DNA of 64,000 nucleotides from Siphonodentalium dalli (Eukaryota > Mollusca > Scaphopoda > Gadilida > Siphonodentaliidae). Positions within the stretch are counted from its first letter, which is position 1. Every line of letters starts with the position of its first letter. Location: the NCBI GenBank assembly GCA_032622095.1, contig CP136067.1, positions 177,478,556-177,542,555 on the forward strand, written 5' to 3'. The notes under the pieces were generated by a model that worked only from the letters and a program-made list of their open reading frames with translations, made no database searches and was not told the DNA's origin. A program made the position numbers and the translations under genes. Shown piece by piece: positions 11,990 through 24,054 of the stretch.

Positions 11990-12605
11990 AAACCCTATCC
12001 AGTTTATAGAACAGGTCATAGGTTACTGTGAACAATTGTAAACTCCGCAGCTATTGTAGCGACTTAAAGAGGGACATGCACAATAATCACATAACAGATA
12101 GTCCTAAATGTCAATGTGGTTTCCCGAAGGAGGATGTTAGTCATTTCTTCTTCCACTGTCCATTGTTCACCAACCAGAGAAGAATATTTTACCACAAACT
12201 TGAAATTAATAACTTTCTACAGAAAATACTAAGCATCTTCTCGGTGGAATCTCTGAAAATGATCACAGAAGAAATATATTACTATTTCATATTACACAGT
12301 CCTACATTACTGCAACCAAACGTTTTGGGTAACATCATATACTTTTCTCTGTTACGACAACCTGTCATTGAAATGAATTTAAAATTTAAAGGCCCGGCCT
12401 TTTTAGACACAACTTATGACAACGTGAGAGAAAAAAATGGACACAATAAAACCCCACTGATAGCACACTCTGTACAAATTCACACATATACACAAATCTC
12501 ATCCTGTCATCTTGTTTAAATGTTATGTGTGGGAGAGAGACGTCACTAAGTTGACAAAGCCTGTATCCTAATCCACATGTATATAATTGATATACAATAA
12601 AATAT
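11990..12605 (+). pseudogene. 5'-truncated LINE tail (reverse transcriptase C-terminus)
   Basis: The frame 12028-12516 contains LRSYCSDLKRDMHNNHI, then CQCGFPKEDVSHFFFHCPLF. This is the CxCG..E..xHFxxxCP zinc-binding motif at the C-terminal end of many non-LTR retrotransposon polymerases. The polymerase core is absent. The 3' part, to the poly-A-like 'caataaaatatg' near 12596-12607, is also found reversed at 32205-32610, which defines the family's 3' end. It lies just before the FBXL7 coding exon and is not part of it. Confidence 0.7.
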
Positions 12606-12764
12606 GTTTATATCAAAAATACCATGTGAAGGGGGGGGGGGGGCGTCGGGAAATTGCGATCCAAGGAGTGAAAGTGGAATTTGATATATCGGTCTTATGG
12701 AGACTATATAGCTACGCGAATATCAGGCGAATTAAACGTGAGCTCATCATTGATAGTTTTATAA

Positions 12765-12791
12765 TTATATTATTTTAGGTAAGTTCGCTGA
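12765..12791 (+). promoter_or_regulatory. FBXL7: Splice acceptor fused to a consensus donor
   Basis: A T-rich tract ends in AG at 12777-12778 and is followed at once by GTAAGT (12779-12784), so the site reads AG|GTAAGT. This is the layout of a recursive (ratchet) splice site. Alternatively it is the plain acceptor of the exon whose 13-nt 5' leader precedes the ATG at 12792. All three frames entering from upstream meet stops within about 40 nt, so coding must start at or after 12792. Confidence 0.5.
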
Positions 12792-13452
12792 ATGGGAGCG
12801 GCCATAGACCACGCTAGGAAGCCCGAGAGCTATCGCAAGTCTGGAGAGAAACAACACGCGAAACCATGGTTACCAGACGCCGGAAGTGCATTCGTTGTAC
12901 AGGAACAAGACCTAGAGTGGGACACTTCGTTAGATCCCGAATTCGTCGCCTCAAAAACATCACCCAAAGACAGAACACATCATGGGCGCATGAGTCCAAT
13001 AAGGGATACAAACGAGAGATATAATTCTGTGAACGAAACGCAACATAGAAACGATATCGTTAACTGTGAACATGGACCTATTCAATGGAACCCTGGTCCG
13101 GTTCCAGGAAGGAAGCCTCTATATTCAAAACGGGTCTCTAGCAATCAGAATGGCACCTCTGCCTCACCTGAAAATCAGAGTGTGGATGATCGAAGACGAA
13201 ACTCGGCGTTCCGGAAACCGGACGCTGGTTCGACAGGAACACCAGTGAACAAGAAAGAATTCCAGGATGTAAAATATATGGGAGTATGGATGTCCCCACT
13301 CCCTAAAAGGACACACCCGCGTGGTAATAATCCGTTAACGAATGCCAGTCCGATGGGGCAAACGCGGGGGAGTGCCAATACTAGCATAAGAACAGAAGAA
13401 CAATGCCGCCTATCTCTGTTGGACAGGTCTTCGAACAGCCTACGTCAAACAT
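12792..13452 (+). CDS. FBXL7: FBXL7 coding exon 1 (disordered N-terminus)
   Basis: Encodes residues 1-220 plus the first base of codon 221, ending at donor T|GTGAGT (13453). The start is the ATG at 12792: a TGA lies directly upstream in frame, and the MGA N-terminus matches the known start of vertebrate FBXL7. The +4 G is favourable, but -3 is T. The encoded region is low-complexity and rich in Arg, Ser, Asn and Pro, with no recognisable domain. FBXL7 proteins are known to have a variable, Ser-rich segment before the F-box, here much longer (about 380 residues against roughly 110 in mammals). The junction to 48841 makes codon T|AT (Tyr), keeping the frame. An upstream non-coding exon is likely but not identified. 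A less likely alternative is that this frame is a separate product. Confidence 0.75.
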
Positions 13453-13675
13453 GTGAGTAAACGTATTGCATTTAAAGATCCACAGTCATTCAGAATTTCG
13501 TAAGGCAATTTTCTCCTTACTAGCCAAAATAAAACGAAAAGTACTTTTCGTATCACGCAAGAAAATCAACAAAATAATCCATAAGTATATATTACGTCGT
13601 AACGATCACAATAATTAATAATGGAGGATGCTATTAATTGTCTACCGCTTTTGTTTGGCGGGATAATGAGTATGA

Positions 13676-13794
13676 GTTTATGAATTATAATTCATGACCC
13701 AAATTCATTTAATTGTTGCATATTTTCTGTTGAGTATAAAAGGAGATGGTCCCATAAATGACCGGATTAATGTACAGTACCCCTTTAATCATAA
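13676..13794. mobile_element. Half copy of the TGTACACTAAATCC MITE
   Basis: Matches the right half of 15144-15415 ('aaaggagatggtccc..accggatt..gtacagta') and ends at TTAA (13795-13798). The left end is missing. Confidence 0.6.
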
Positions 13795-13939
13795 TAATGC
13801 ACAATGAATTATAACCGACATAAGTCTTAAATAAAAAACGTAAAGGGTCTATTATTCTTAATTATGCACCTTTCGGGAAAAGAATTAAGCAATACACCTG
13901 TCTCTATCGCTGTTCAGTCACTGCATGGTATGCGACTTT

Positions 13940-14192
13940 TGTGCTAATCTGTAGATGGTTTGTGCTAATCTGTAGGTGGTTTATGCTAATCTGTAGGTGG
14001 TTTGTGCTAATCTGTAGGTGGTTTGTGCTAATCTGTAGGTGGTTTGTGATAATCTGTAGGTGGTTTGTGCTAATCTGTAGGTGGTGTGTGCTAATCTGTA
14101 GGTGGTTTGTGATAATCTGTAGGTGGTTTGTGCTAATCTGTAGGTGGTTTGTGATAATCTGTAGGTGGTTTGTGCTAATCTGTAGGTGGTTT
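13940..14192. repeat. 21-bp minisatellite, 12 units
   Basis: Units of TGTGCTAATCTGTAGGTGGT plus T, differing mainly at GTGC/GTGA and TTT/TGT. With a 21-bp period, frames stay open on both strands (ICRWFVL on plus, QTTYRLA on minus). These are not genes. Confidence 0.95.
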
Positions 14193-14250
14193 GAATCATA
14201 AAACTATGTTTACTGTTGTGGCATCCCGGTCCTATCTATGGATCAATATA

Positions 14251-14924
14251 CAGGAATGCCCTAAGTAATCGACTCCTTAAACGGAAATATGGCTTGTTGC
14301 CATTCATAGGAAAGCTCTCGGGGAGAGCTTTCCTATGAATGGCAACACTCCATATTTCCGACTAAATCCTGAAAAGTCACCCATAATTCGGCTGTGTTTA
14401 AAGACACGGTTGGCCTTGGTGGTGGGTATCCTGTGAAAATATTTCCACCCGTCAAAAACCGCCACAAACAGAAAGAACATCAAAATGTAAACATACTTTG
14501 TCCGTATACAAATAAGAAATATCGCATAAACAGTATGTTATTGTCAAATGTTTGACCATTGTTATGTAAACAAAAACATAAAAAGTAACTTTTCTGGTGT
14601 TTGTTTATATTATGATGGTAAACATAAAGAGCGTTCTTTGTTGGTGAATTCCTGATATGGAACTAATAAAGAGCGTTTATGCCATTTGTGTGTGATTAGC
14701 CAGTAGCATTGTGCTGTCTTCTGTAACACAATCAGGCTCTTGCTTAGGTAAAATATAGTAGGTCATATGATAACATGCTGTTTACGTGATGGTCATGGTA
14801 TATATGAACGAAACTGTATGCGTTTTAATGTTTTTCTGTTTACGGTGATTAGATCAAATATGAATATTATCGACAACTAAGGCCGCACGTGCCTTTAAGG
14901 AGTCGATTACTTAGGGCATTACTG
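14251..14924. mobile_element. Tc1/mariner-like MITE, TA target, hosting a second MITE
   Basis: TIRs begin CAGKAATGCCCTAAG and run for about 28 bp. TA flanks both sides (14249-14250 and 14925-14926). Inside the left half is a near-perfect hairpin (about 14284-14362; arms contain GCCATTCATAGGAAAGCTCT). The right TIR is interrupted exactly at its TTAA by the element 14402-14894. Without that insertion the host element is about 177 bp. Confidence 0.8.
14402..14894. mobile_element. AGACACGG-type TTAA MITE (copy 1, nested)
   Basis: TTAA at 14398-14401 and 14895-14898. The ends are AGACACGG on the left and, as complement, AGGCACGTGCGG on the right. The interior shares 'gtcaaaaaccgccacaaac' and the TAAAGAGCG motif with copies at 29874-30297 and 51932-52420. 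It is non-coding and inserted into the TIR of the surrounding TA element. Confidence 0.8.
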
Positions 14925-15143
14925 TATGTCGATAAATACGTTTATACTGACTGTATATACCAGAACACTTACTCAGGTCTAAACGCCGAGGCAGAGTTCA
15001 GTCCCCTCGCTACGCTGTTCTGACCACTGCCACCACGTAAAGGGGGTGTATTCAATCTAACATTCTTTATTTAAGACATTGATATGTTACAATTCATTCT
15101 GATTTGATCTAGCCAATTTCCAAATTAATATCAGTTCAGTTAA

Positions 15144-15415
15144 AGTGGGACTGTACACTAAATCCGGCCATTTATATATGGGTCCATCTCCTTTTACACT
15201 CGACATAATATATGCGACAAATGAATGAATTTGAGGCATGGATTAGTGCAAAATACACTCGTGTGCTCTATGAAAGATGCAAACAACATGGTTATTATAA
15301 TGAAAATGAGTTTAGGACTTATAATTCATGACTCAAATTCATTCATTTGTTGCATATATTCGGTTGAGTGTAAAAGGAGATGGCCCTATAACCGGATTTA
15401 GTGTACAGTATCAGT
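15144..15415. mobile_element. TGTACACTAAATCC-type TTAA MITE
   Basis: TTAA at 15140-15143 and 15416-15419. Long inverted arms of about 80 bp contain ACTGTACACTAAATCCGG and TCTCCTTTTACACTCGAC. The arms make a large hairpin. Partial copies lie at 13676-13794 and 35757-35873. Confidence 0.8.
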
Positions 15416-15671
15416 TTAATAATAATAAAGCACAACGAATTATAACCGACATCAGTCTTAAATTAAATATGTAAAGTGTCCTTACATTCTATATACGTGA
15501 TGGCAGTGTTCATACACAACAGTGCAGCGAGGGGACTGAACTATGGCTTGTTGTTTTACTCAGGTAAGATACACTTGAAAAGTCGAGTTCCAACGAGGGA
15601 ACAATAAAGAGCGTTTATCTCATTGCTGTGCTAAAAATTAAAACACCGGCATTTTTGTAGTACACACTCAA

Positions 15672-15953
15672 CCACCGACGGCATTGGAACAAAGACTGTG
15701 TATATTTTGTTCCGATGATGCTATTGAAGATGAAAAACACTTTCTTTTGGAATGTAGTGCTTACCGCACACCGAGGCTTGAACTAATAACTATTATGAAG
15801 ACACAGTTCCCAGACTTTGAAAACATGACACAAACTGAACAGCTTGTCAAAATCCTATCCAACAATATTTCAAATTCATGCACATCAATTTGTCATAGAA
15901 TCCGAAAATTATTTTCCGCACGCGATGAGCATCGCCTCATAAATCAATGAATA
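15672..15953 (+). pseudogene. LINE reverse-transcriptase tail
   Basis: The frame 15684-15947 holds CIFCSDDAIEDEKHFLLECS, a CxxC..E.E.HFLLEC motif typical of the C-terminal end of CR1/Jockey-like non-LTR polymerases, followed by a helical tail ending in a stop. The motif differs from the CxCG type at 12028, so it belongs to another LINE lineage. It is 5'-truncated; the 3' end is probably near 16100 but has no clear poly-A. Confidence 0.65.
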
Positions 15954-16297
15954 AATGAAGACGAGACGACCCTATGCACATTCAGCTTTACTAAGGTTAT
16001 ATATTGCCATCTATTATATCATTTATAATATTGTTTAATGTACAACTATAGTTTTATTATGATTGCATACTGTCCTTATAAGGATGTTTTGCCTATTAAA
16101 CTTATCTTAAATGTCCTTATGGTGGTTCGTGTATTTTTCGACATAGCTTAGCCATGGTCCTAAGTACGTAGGCATAATGTATAGTTACATATGAGCCAAA
16201 TCCGATTGCACTGGTCTTCAATGTGCAAAATGATAGCGTGGCAGTTGGGGTTCCATATATATATTTCATAAAAAATACCATATTCACCCTCTTCCTT

Positions 16298-17269
16298 CAG
16301 CCTGTTCTCATGAAAATGATCACGTTATTGGACTTATAATAAGATTGGTTTTAGGTTCATAATGGGCTTATAATAAGATTATTTTTAGGTTCATAATGGG
16401 CTTATAATAAGAGAGTAGTTTTAGGTTCATAATGGACTTATAACAAGATTAGTTTTAGGTGCATAATGGACTTATAATAAGATTAGTTTTAGGTTCATAA
16501 TGGACTTGGAATCGACTCATTTAGAGTCCATAACGAACTGAAATGAGAGTAATTTTAGTGCCATTATTGAGTTATTATAAGTTTATTATAGCGGAAAATA
16601 ACACGAATGAACCAACTCACGATTTACCATATGTACCCTCTTTAAAATGTGTTTTCACTGTAGCCCGCGCCATAAAACGGAACCAGGAGAATAAATCCAC
16701 TGGGTATGGGCTTATTTTGTTCTTGGGTTGAAGTAGAAGAGAAGACCACACGATCTTTTCGACCATTTCGGGCGCTTCGCGCTCAATTATTCAATTAACC
16801 CTTTATCCAACAAAGCGGCAAAAAACGCCCAAATAAAGCTTCAACAGCCTAAAATATCTTCGGTCTGTCTCAATAACACCATACAAATATGGATATCATT
16901 GGAACCGGTTCATTGACCACATTGTGATGGTTACAGTTATGTCCTGTGCCGATGCATTCTCTTATATATGCGAGTCGACCATAGGTCGCCTCGCATATAT
17001 AAGAGAATGCATTGGCCTAACAAAAAAAATTCTTACATTCTTTAACAATTTTTAACATTTTTTATAATATATTTCTACATTCTTTGATAATTTTATCATT
17101 TTTAATATGTGTTAAGCCAATGCATTCTCTTATGTATGCGAGGCGACCTATGGTCGACTCGCATATATAAGAGAATGCATTGGCACAGGGCCGTTCTGTT
17201 GGGTAAATAATTAATCAAATAGTAATCGATGCAGGTCGATTATGAACATATTTACGCGAGGATATGTTA
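16298..17269. mobile_element. CAGCCTGTTCTC repeat family (copy a, interrupted)
   Basis: Begins CAGCCTGTTCTC and ends GAGGATATGTT. The core contains 'ttttcactgtagcccgcgcc' and a decayed TAAAGAGCG motif. A TTAA MITE (16799-17210) splits it. Positions 16331-16507 are about five 35-bp tandem units containing TTCATAATGGGCTTATAAT. Relatives: 21690-22053, 26605-26991, 27130-27439, 44149-44430 and 47590-47930. For the 44149 copy, CATAATT occurs at both ends. The superfamily is not assigned. Confidence 0.6.
16799..17210. mobile_element. CCCTTTACCCAACA-type piggyBac-like MITE (copy 1)
   Basis: TTAA at 16795-16798 and 17211-17214. The left end is CCCTTTATCCAACA; the right end is its degraded complement. 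It carries the shared palindrome twice (16949-17015 and 17117-17183). The copies at 34856-35236 and 39292-39684 share a 140-bp body containing 'acaaatatggatatcattgg'. Confidence 0.8.
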
Positions 17270-17667
17270 CTTCTACAGTATACTCCGAATCGAACAATGT
17301 TACTTCCACAGTATACTCCAAATCGAACAGTATAATGGTACACATTCGGAGCTCAATGTTCGCCATTATTTACAATATATACGTCGATAAATTCCGTTTA
17401 AGGTCAATTAAAATGGCATTAACGGTTAATTGTTTGTTCCTTTTTGTTATATATATGACCTAGGGGCGTTTGTAAGTTTGGCAATTACTGAGATCGGATC
17501 TACCAGCAACATGTGAGTGACCTCGATAGATAATTATGTTCGCGATAAAAAGTCAACATATTTGTCGCGTACAGCCATGCAACATTATATTCTGGTCAAA
17601 CAATATCCATTGTATTTAGAGCTTCACGGTCCGGTTTATCAGAAACAGTGTCAAACTTTCAGCTTAC

Positions 17668-17882
17668 ATCCATTTGCACGGCATGGTACATAAAAGAGCG
17701 TTTCGTGTTAGTCTATTCCTGATATGGTAGACATACATAGCGTTTCTTTCATTACTGTGCGAAAAATTGAACCATGGACAGTATTTTTCAGAGCATGTGG
17801 AGCAAATGTTACGTGTATTTTACGTATACATCGTTCAAAATTACATAGACAAAATTTGGAAGCTCGAATGAGCTATGTCCGT
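17668..17882. mobile_element. Truncated ACGGACATGGCTC-type TTAA MITE
   Basis: Only one half of the roughly 440-bp element is present, ending GAGCTATGTCCGT at TTAA (17883-17886). It keeps the 'cctgatatggtag' segment and two degraded TAAAGAGCG motifs. Confidence 0.6.
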
Positions 17883-17886
17883 TTAA

Positions 17887-20800
17887 AACTTCCTTTTTTG
17901 AAAGTCGATATTTAACCATCAGAACCTCCTACGAATTGGCTCGATCTAATTATGTTATGGAATACAAAACGTACAAAATGCAGTTTTATTGTGTCAAATC
18001 AGACCGTTGATCTTCAGCGGCGATCTCTTCGACATTTATGTATATTAAAAAGCCATTACATATTTCCTTATCTGTAACTTGTGTTGAATATGTGTCGTGG
18101 CATCGCGCCAAGAAAGTAACCGCCCAACGCGTCTTTACATTGATTCAAGCGGATTAATAATATTTCGAAAAGCCGCACATGACCAGACAATGCAACATGA
18201 TTGTACGAGCGCGCAATACTGTCTTATACGGGTGTGAAGCGTCTCAAACAACGCTGTAAATGTATACATTATGCGGCTTCTTTTAAGCTTTTTAGTTAAA
18301 ATATAAAGCTCTAGTTTTTTTCATGTGATACACAAGATCTTCAACTACGACTCGTTGTGAATCAAATTTATCAAACTCGTTTCATAAAATCTTATATCCC
18401 AACATAATTCGTTGGAGATCCTCTATATATTTCTGGATTCATCGACATCGATCAGATGTTAAAAGGGGGAAATAACACAAGATAATTATTCCAATCAGGA
18501 ATGCATTCTGATTTGAATATGTGTAATCAAGATTTACCTGACTTTCAAAAAGGTCTAACATCTACAGCCTATATCTTGCTTTGGGCACAGCGGTTGTTTG
18601 TCTTGCGCGTTGTCCTCCGATATAACACTATTGGGCTACTACATATACAGAATACTATTTAAAATACCGCCGCAAGAGAGTTGTGGACCTATATAATGGA
18701 ATCAGCTTATCCGTTTGGCCGTATTTAAAGAATTTAAACGCTCTTCCTTTTTAAAAGCGTGTTTGCGACTAAGAATGTGACATCCATAATACATGCATAC
18801 TTTTTTCAGAGTGTATCAACCTTCGTGTCCGGATAATTGTTTTTTTTTATAAAACATGACACACATATTTACAATCATGGGACAAGTGCAATGTGCAAGT
18901 GTGGGGTTAGGCGGCATTATTTTAACATATTAGTTGTTCTTGTTCTTTATAAATATACAAATTTCCTAATATGGCTACTCTTAATGTAGCCCAATTGCAT
19001 CAGAAGTCACCTCTAGTGTATTATATGTCCCGTCTTCCACCTATCATTAAAATTGCCAACGTCATGCTAGGGCATATAGACTGAAAGGCTACTATAACTA
19101 ACATCAACCAGACTAATTAACTGTGTTTACTGTTCGATCAGAATAGGTGTTACAGAAATCTACGTCGTATATCCAAACTGGAATTCGAAACGTCACAAAT
19201 CATAAGCGATTTTGCCTCAGGATAGCATTCGAGCCGGATTACCGGTATATGCTGTCTATATAGATCATTCTTCTCGCATAATTTGCGGGTTACCGTCCTC
19301 TTGTATACAGGAGTGTATAATACAAGCTAATATTTTCACAGGACAGTATGGAAAATCGTATTTGTATTCTGTAACATTTATTCAGCTAAGGCTTACTTGC
19401 CCGAAGTTGTGCAAATATCTGGCTATCAAACAACAAATACACGCAATTTTGATAGGATAAAAGAAAGCCCCCTGGCTTATTGTAAGCGTCGGTGTGTGTA
19501 TATGTGTAGTGCGTGCGGATGAAGAATCATTTCCTTTCCGGTCGATGATATCCATCGTTAAAGGGAAGGTATATGCAGCCTGTTTTGCGCCGAATCTGGC
19601 TTCCTCTAGAACATGTCTGGGTCCATTCGAGACATGTTCTTCGTGGTTCGCGAACTGCAGGGTACCCAGACCGAACAACTAAGCAGGTTATTTGAGCTTG
19701 GAACACCGATAACTGGTCTGGGAACACCGTGACATTATGATTGTGGTTTTGAATTATCACACTCCGAGAAACGGAGTTGGAATCCGAACATGCTCGAACA
19801 TGCTCTAGGTCTGTTATTGCGACCGCAGATGTTGCGAATGACAGGTGGGGAAATCACTGGTCGAGCACCCACTACGCAGGCTCACGGCAAGACCGCAGGC
19901 ATATCGTAATAACGACCAAGCAATGTTTGATTTTTACCAGGACAATCGTGGCGTATCCTTGGCAACACACGCAAACAACAAATTCAACTCATTAGATTTC
20001 TGCAAAGGAGACACTTTTAATTGAGTTGAGACAGGAAAGGGGTGTTTATATAGCATTTCTGTCCGCTGCTACGTCGACAGAGAGAAGAGGGCCGCCGCGA
20101 TTGCTGACATTGCGAGAAAAAAAAAACAATATAAAATATAAAATATAATTTATTGTTCAAGGTCAAATAAAAAATAGCCAAATGTTTAGTTTAGAAACTC
20201 GAGATACGCGCCATATAATTGCATAATGTGGAGAATGAAATATTACGCTTTGCCTTTTTGGCTTTGTTTTCACAGTATAGACCAATACATCACTTCAACT
20301 AGAATCTAGGGTCTAACATCACAGCATCTGCGGATTTTTCCCTATCTCCGATATAAAAGCACAACGTCTGCGGTGACACTTAGACTTGTTACTCGCGGAT
20401 GGCGTCTGGGTGTCTGCCGTCCGCAGACACACACACGAACTTAGGAGAGGGATTCACGTTATTTGACATAACTTGTGTCCCAACCCCGTTGTATAACTTC
20501 AGTTGCAAACTAAATTTGTTAAAATCAACACAAAAGACCGCGGCTTCTAATATACACCAATTATTATAATCAGTACATGCACATAAAAAGGTCGATATAT
20601 GCACGATACGTATATACAGATGGGGGGGGGTGATTTTGCCTCAGGATGACTTATAGAGGAGCGCCCAAATGCCAAAAGTGGTCGGATACCCTACCCTCGG
20701 TAGAACAAGTTGAAACCAACTTTTTCTGGAAGGTAAATATATATCATTTATGAAAATGATTCTTGGCCTTGCCGGAATTGGTGGCAGCTATGTATAGTAA

Positions 20801-21572
20801 GACTGTTTGTGAAGGTACCCTACCGAAACAATTAGCCTGTTTTCAGCGGTTGACCAGCTGTACACAATTGGTTCAAAGTTAATCACATCACCAATAACAG
20901 AACGTTCTATTTGTTATTATGGGGTAAATTGTGATACTAGATCGGAACATTCTTATTTTTTCTGGTTTGTTTGAGATTTCACGACGTCATGGTAGAGAAT
21001 GTAACGTTCTACGTCAAAAACAATCCTGACGATTCAGAGAAACTGTCGCCCGTCAACTCTGTAAAAAAACTAGCACGCTCGACCTAGCTTATCTTGTCAT
21101 ATATGTTTGGAAAGAGTGGAGTATTTTCTATCGGGACGTATTAACTTTATTTTCCTGTCCATACAAATATTACTGTTGTGAAAGAAATGTGTGAACAAAT
21201 TTAAGATTTCCGCACAAAATAGAGTTTATGCGTTTCTATACGACTAGGTATCGAGGCAGATTATCAGTTTGTATGTCTGTTTAATCGTTATATTTGTGTA
21301 CAAATCTTCCGCAACATCGTTTGCGTCACTATGACAGCGACGACTTCACCTCATGCTGAAAAACTCCAGTTAATGAGAGCATCAATGAATGGTGTCGACA
21401 GCAATAACTCATCACAAAGAGAGTCATTAAAATTATCGAAAAATATTATTTTACAGACACAAAATGTTCTAGCGACCCCGGTTACTAAACCATAATATAC
21501 AAATGAATTATTGTGCAAATCATGTGACTTATATACTGCATGGTGGTTTATACTGGTGAGGCTCAATAACAT
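17887..21572. other. No gene recognised (intron 1)
   Basis: The longest intronic stretch without an identified element. A 16-nt string GATTTTGCCTCAGGAT occurs at about 19209 and 20631. Several short overlapping frames at 19.4-20.0 kb show no family features. Confidence 0.45.
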
Positions 21573-21581
21573 GGTATCTGC

Positions 21582-22401
21582 TAGATCGTGCAACGAATCT
21601 CTACTCTGGCTAACGCCCATATAGATTATATTCTACCAGTACAAAACTTGTTTATGTTCTAACCCGTTTTGACACGGAACTTTAAATTCAACATATCCTC
21701 GCGTAAATACGCACATAATCGACCTATAATGTGAAATATGTACACAATGTGATCATTTGAATCTTAAATAAGCAGATAATGGAGTCATAGCCGTTATTTC
21801 GTTTATGGCGCGGGCCAAGGTGAAAACACATGTTAAAGAGCGTACACATGAAAAGTCGTTAGTTGACTTACTTGTCTCATTGTCCGCACATATCCTGCTT
21901 AGAATCGCCTGATTATGAATCGATAATGTGACTAAAATGCTCTCATTTTCAGCACATTATCGACTCAAAATGAGGCAATTCTAAGCAGATTATCTACTTA
22001 AAACAAGTTATAATCTAAGTACATAATGTGCTGATTTTCGGGAGAACAGGCTGTTATATTAGTTATAATACTTGTTCCTCGGTAACCCACTTCACACTAG
22101 AGGGTGGTCCTAGTTCGAGATTGCATGTTTTTTGTACATTATGTTAGCCCATATCGCAATAAACATTGAATTGATTAATTACCCGGGAGAAATTTCCACA
22201 ATTGTGTGCGATGCAAAGCAAAATTGCTCACAACTGTGAAGTAAATTAAGGAATGGGCAACAACTAAGAAATATATTACCTGCACTGTTTTTCAATGTTA
22301 AACACTTCCCTGTCACAACATCAAAAAGTTCCCAGGTTTTGTACTGGTGGAATATGATCTATACGGGCGATAGCCAGAGTGGAGATTCATGACATGATCT
22401 A
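21582..22401. mobile_element. MULE-type MITE, 9-bp TSD, with nested repeat
   Basis: The ends TAGATCGTGCAACGAATCTC (left) and the complement of GAGATTCATGACATGATCTA (right) continue into inverted arms of about 70 bp. A perfect 9-bp duplication GGTATCTGC flanks it (21573-21581 and 22402-22410). An element of the CAGCCTGTTCTC family (21690-22053) lies inside, so this MITE is the older of the two. Confidence 0.8.
21690..22053. mobile_element. CAGCCTGTTCTC family (copy b, reversed)
   Basis: Begins AACATATCCTCGCG and ends GAGAACAGGCTG. It keeps the 'tttatggcgcgggcc' core and TTAAAGAGCG. It is nested in the MULE-type MITE. Confidence 0.65.
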
Positions 22402-22433
22402 GGTATCTGCGGTCGTTGATCGGATTCCCTTAC

Positions 22434-22865
22434 AGGGTCATGGCTCATTCGAACCTCCATTTGTTTTCTACGTAATGTGGAGCGGCGGATACGATAGGTC
22501 GATAAATAAACGAACTATTGATATACCGACTTCATATGCTCTGAAAAACACTTGACAAAGTCACAGCCATTTTTCAGCCTTTCTGAACTTTTCGTCAGAA
22601 GTCAGATAAACGCTGTTTATTGCTACCATAACAGACTACCACGGGACGCTCTTTTCTGTTCCATGTCGTTCAAATGGCTGTTTTGTGTTTGGGAACCAAA
22701 CACCGTATTAACAGTTGTATTTTTCATTACTTCAATGCGTCATTTTTGGTTACATAATGCTCGCAGAAAGTTAGTTCAGATATTTATCGACCTATTTCGA
22801 TACTGAGTAAAATTCAAAAGCGAATGATATGTATATTTTGTAGCGCAAACCTCCATTTGGCTTCC
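22434..22865. mobile_element. ACGGACATGGCTC-type MITE (copy 2)
   Basis: Runs from TCATGGCTCATTCGAAC to the CCTCCATTTGG end. It is homologous to 49799-50218 in the same orientation and to 23590-24014, 30821-31263 and 44440-44790 in the reverse. The flanking TTAA is not preserved. An 84-codon frame inside is chance. Confidence 0.65.
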
Positions 22866-23286
22866 AGCAATGGGATTTGACAAGTGTGCCGCTGTAAACT
22901 CCAGAGAAGATCGGATATAATCGATGGCCGGACTCGTTATTTCCGGGTTAAACCTGACCCACCTACACCTCTTTGTTAAACCAACGCTTGCCAGATAAAT
23001 CCGTGGTTTAACCCAGAGACTGCAGGCATAAGTGACGCATTCGTCTTGTTTAAACCTGGTCCAGCCATACCCGTGGTTTAGCAGTAGTATCTCTATATTG
23101 TTGAGCGAATTAATCGTAATTGCCTTACGTGGACCATCGCGTTCTATCTACAGCAAAACTTGATAATTACAACCAACATATTGCGATTGAAAATTTATAA
23201 GCGATAACGTGCATTTGCATATGTTTTTCGACAATTGCGATCATTGTTTTTGGGTGTTATAACCCTAAACCGGAAACAAAACAATC

Positions 23287-23347
23287 TAATCCGGTGGTGT
23301 AGGTGTAATCCGGTGGTGTAGGTGTAATCTGGTGGTGTAGGTGTAAA
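23287..23347. repeat. 19-bp tandem repeat, 3 units
   Basis: Units TAATCYGGTGGTGTAGGTG repeat three times at a 19-bp period. Confidence 0.85.
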
Positions 23348-23589
23348 CCAGAATTAAACATCGTCAAGCGCCTATTTGTTGCAGGATATTTTACTGGCCT
23401 GGTCAAGCGCAAAGATCGACGCTATGTGAACATGGCCAGTTCATGCCCGTATCTATGTACTATCTTTTTGGAATTTATGAATGTATGAAATAATGCCTTG
23501 TGAATATGACTGATGGGGTCCAATTGGAAAAAAACGTCCCGACGGCCTTCGATACCATGTTTGATCCAAAACGAAAGCTGCCTTTGTAA

Positions 23590-24014
23590 TGCCACATGGC
23601 GGTTTGCGCTTCGATCAAAATGCACCTAATAATATTCGCTTTAAAATTTTCCCCGGTATATAAATAGGTCGACAAATATTTGAACTACCTTTCAACGAGC
23701 ATGAAATGTAACAGAAAGAAGCATTGCATTCAAACAAAATACAACCTTGAACACGATGTTTTGGGTCACACAAAAATGGGACAGAACAGACTGTTCCGTG
23801 TTAGTCTATCCATATTAAGGTAGACATAAAGAGCGTTTATTGCACTTCTGCGCGAATAAAATTAAAACAGCTGGCAAATGGATATGAACATGCAAAGTAT
23901 GTTTCAGAGCATATGAAGCCGCGGTATATCAATAGTTCTTCTATTTGTTAACCGATCTTTACCTTCTTCCAAACTGTGTGGACAAAATGTGGAAGCTCGA
24001 ATGAGCCATGTCCG
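23590..24014. mobile_element. ACGGACATGGCTC-type MITE (copy 3, reversed)
   Basis: Begins GCCACATGGCGGTTTGCGC and ends AATGAGCCATGTCCGT. It includes 'ccatattaaggtagacataaagagcgtttattg'-like sequence. The TTAA is degraded at both ends. Confidence 0.65.
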
Positions 24015-24054
24015 TTTGAATGAATCATCATCCGACAGAAAATGCAGCAATATG

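Noticed and set aside
13940-14200. Open frames of 72 and 86 codons on opposite strands
   Set aside because: They are produced by a 21-bp minisatellite whose period is a multiple of three.
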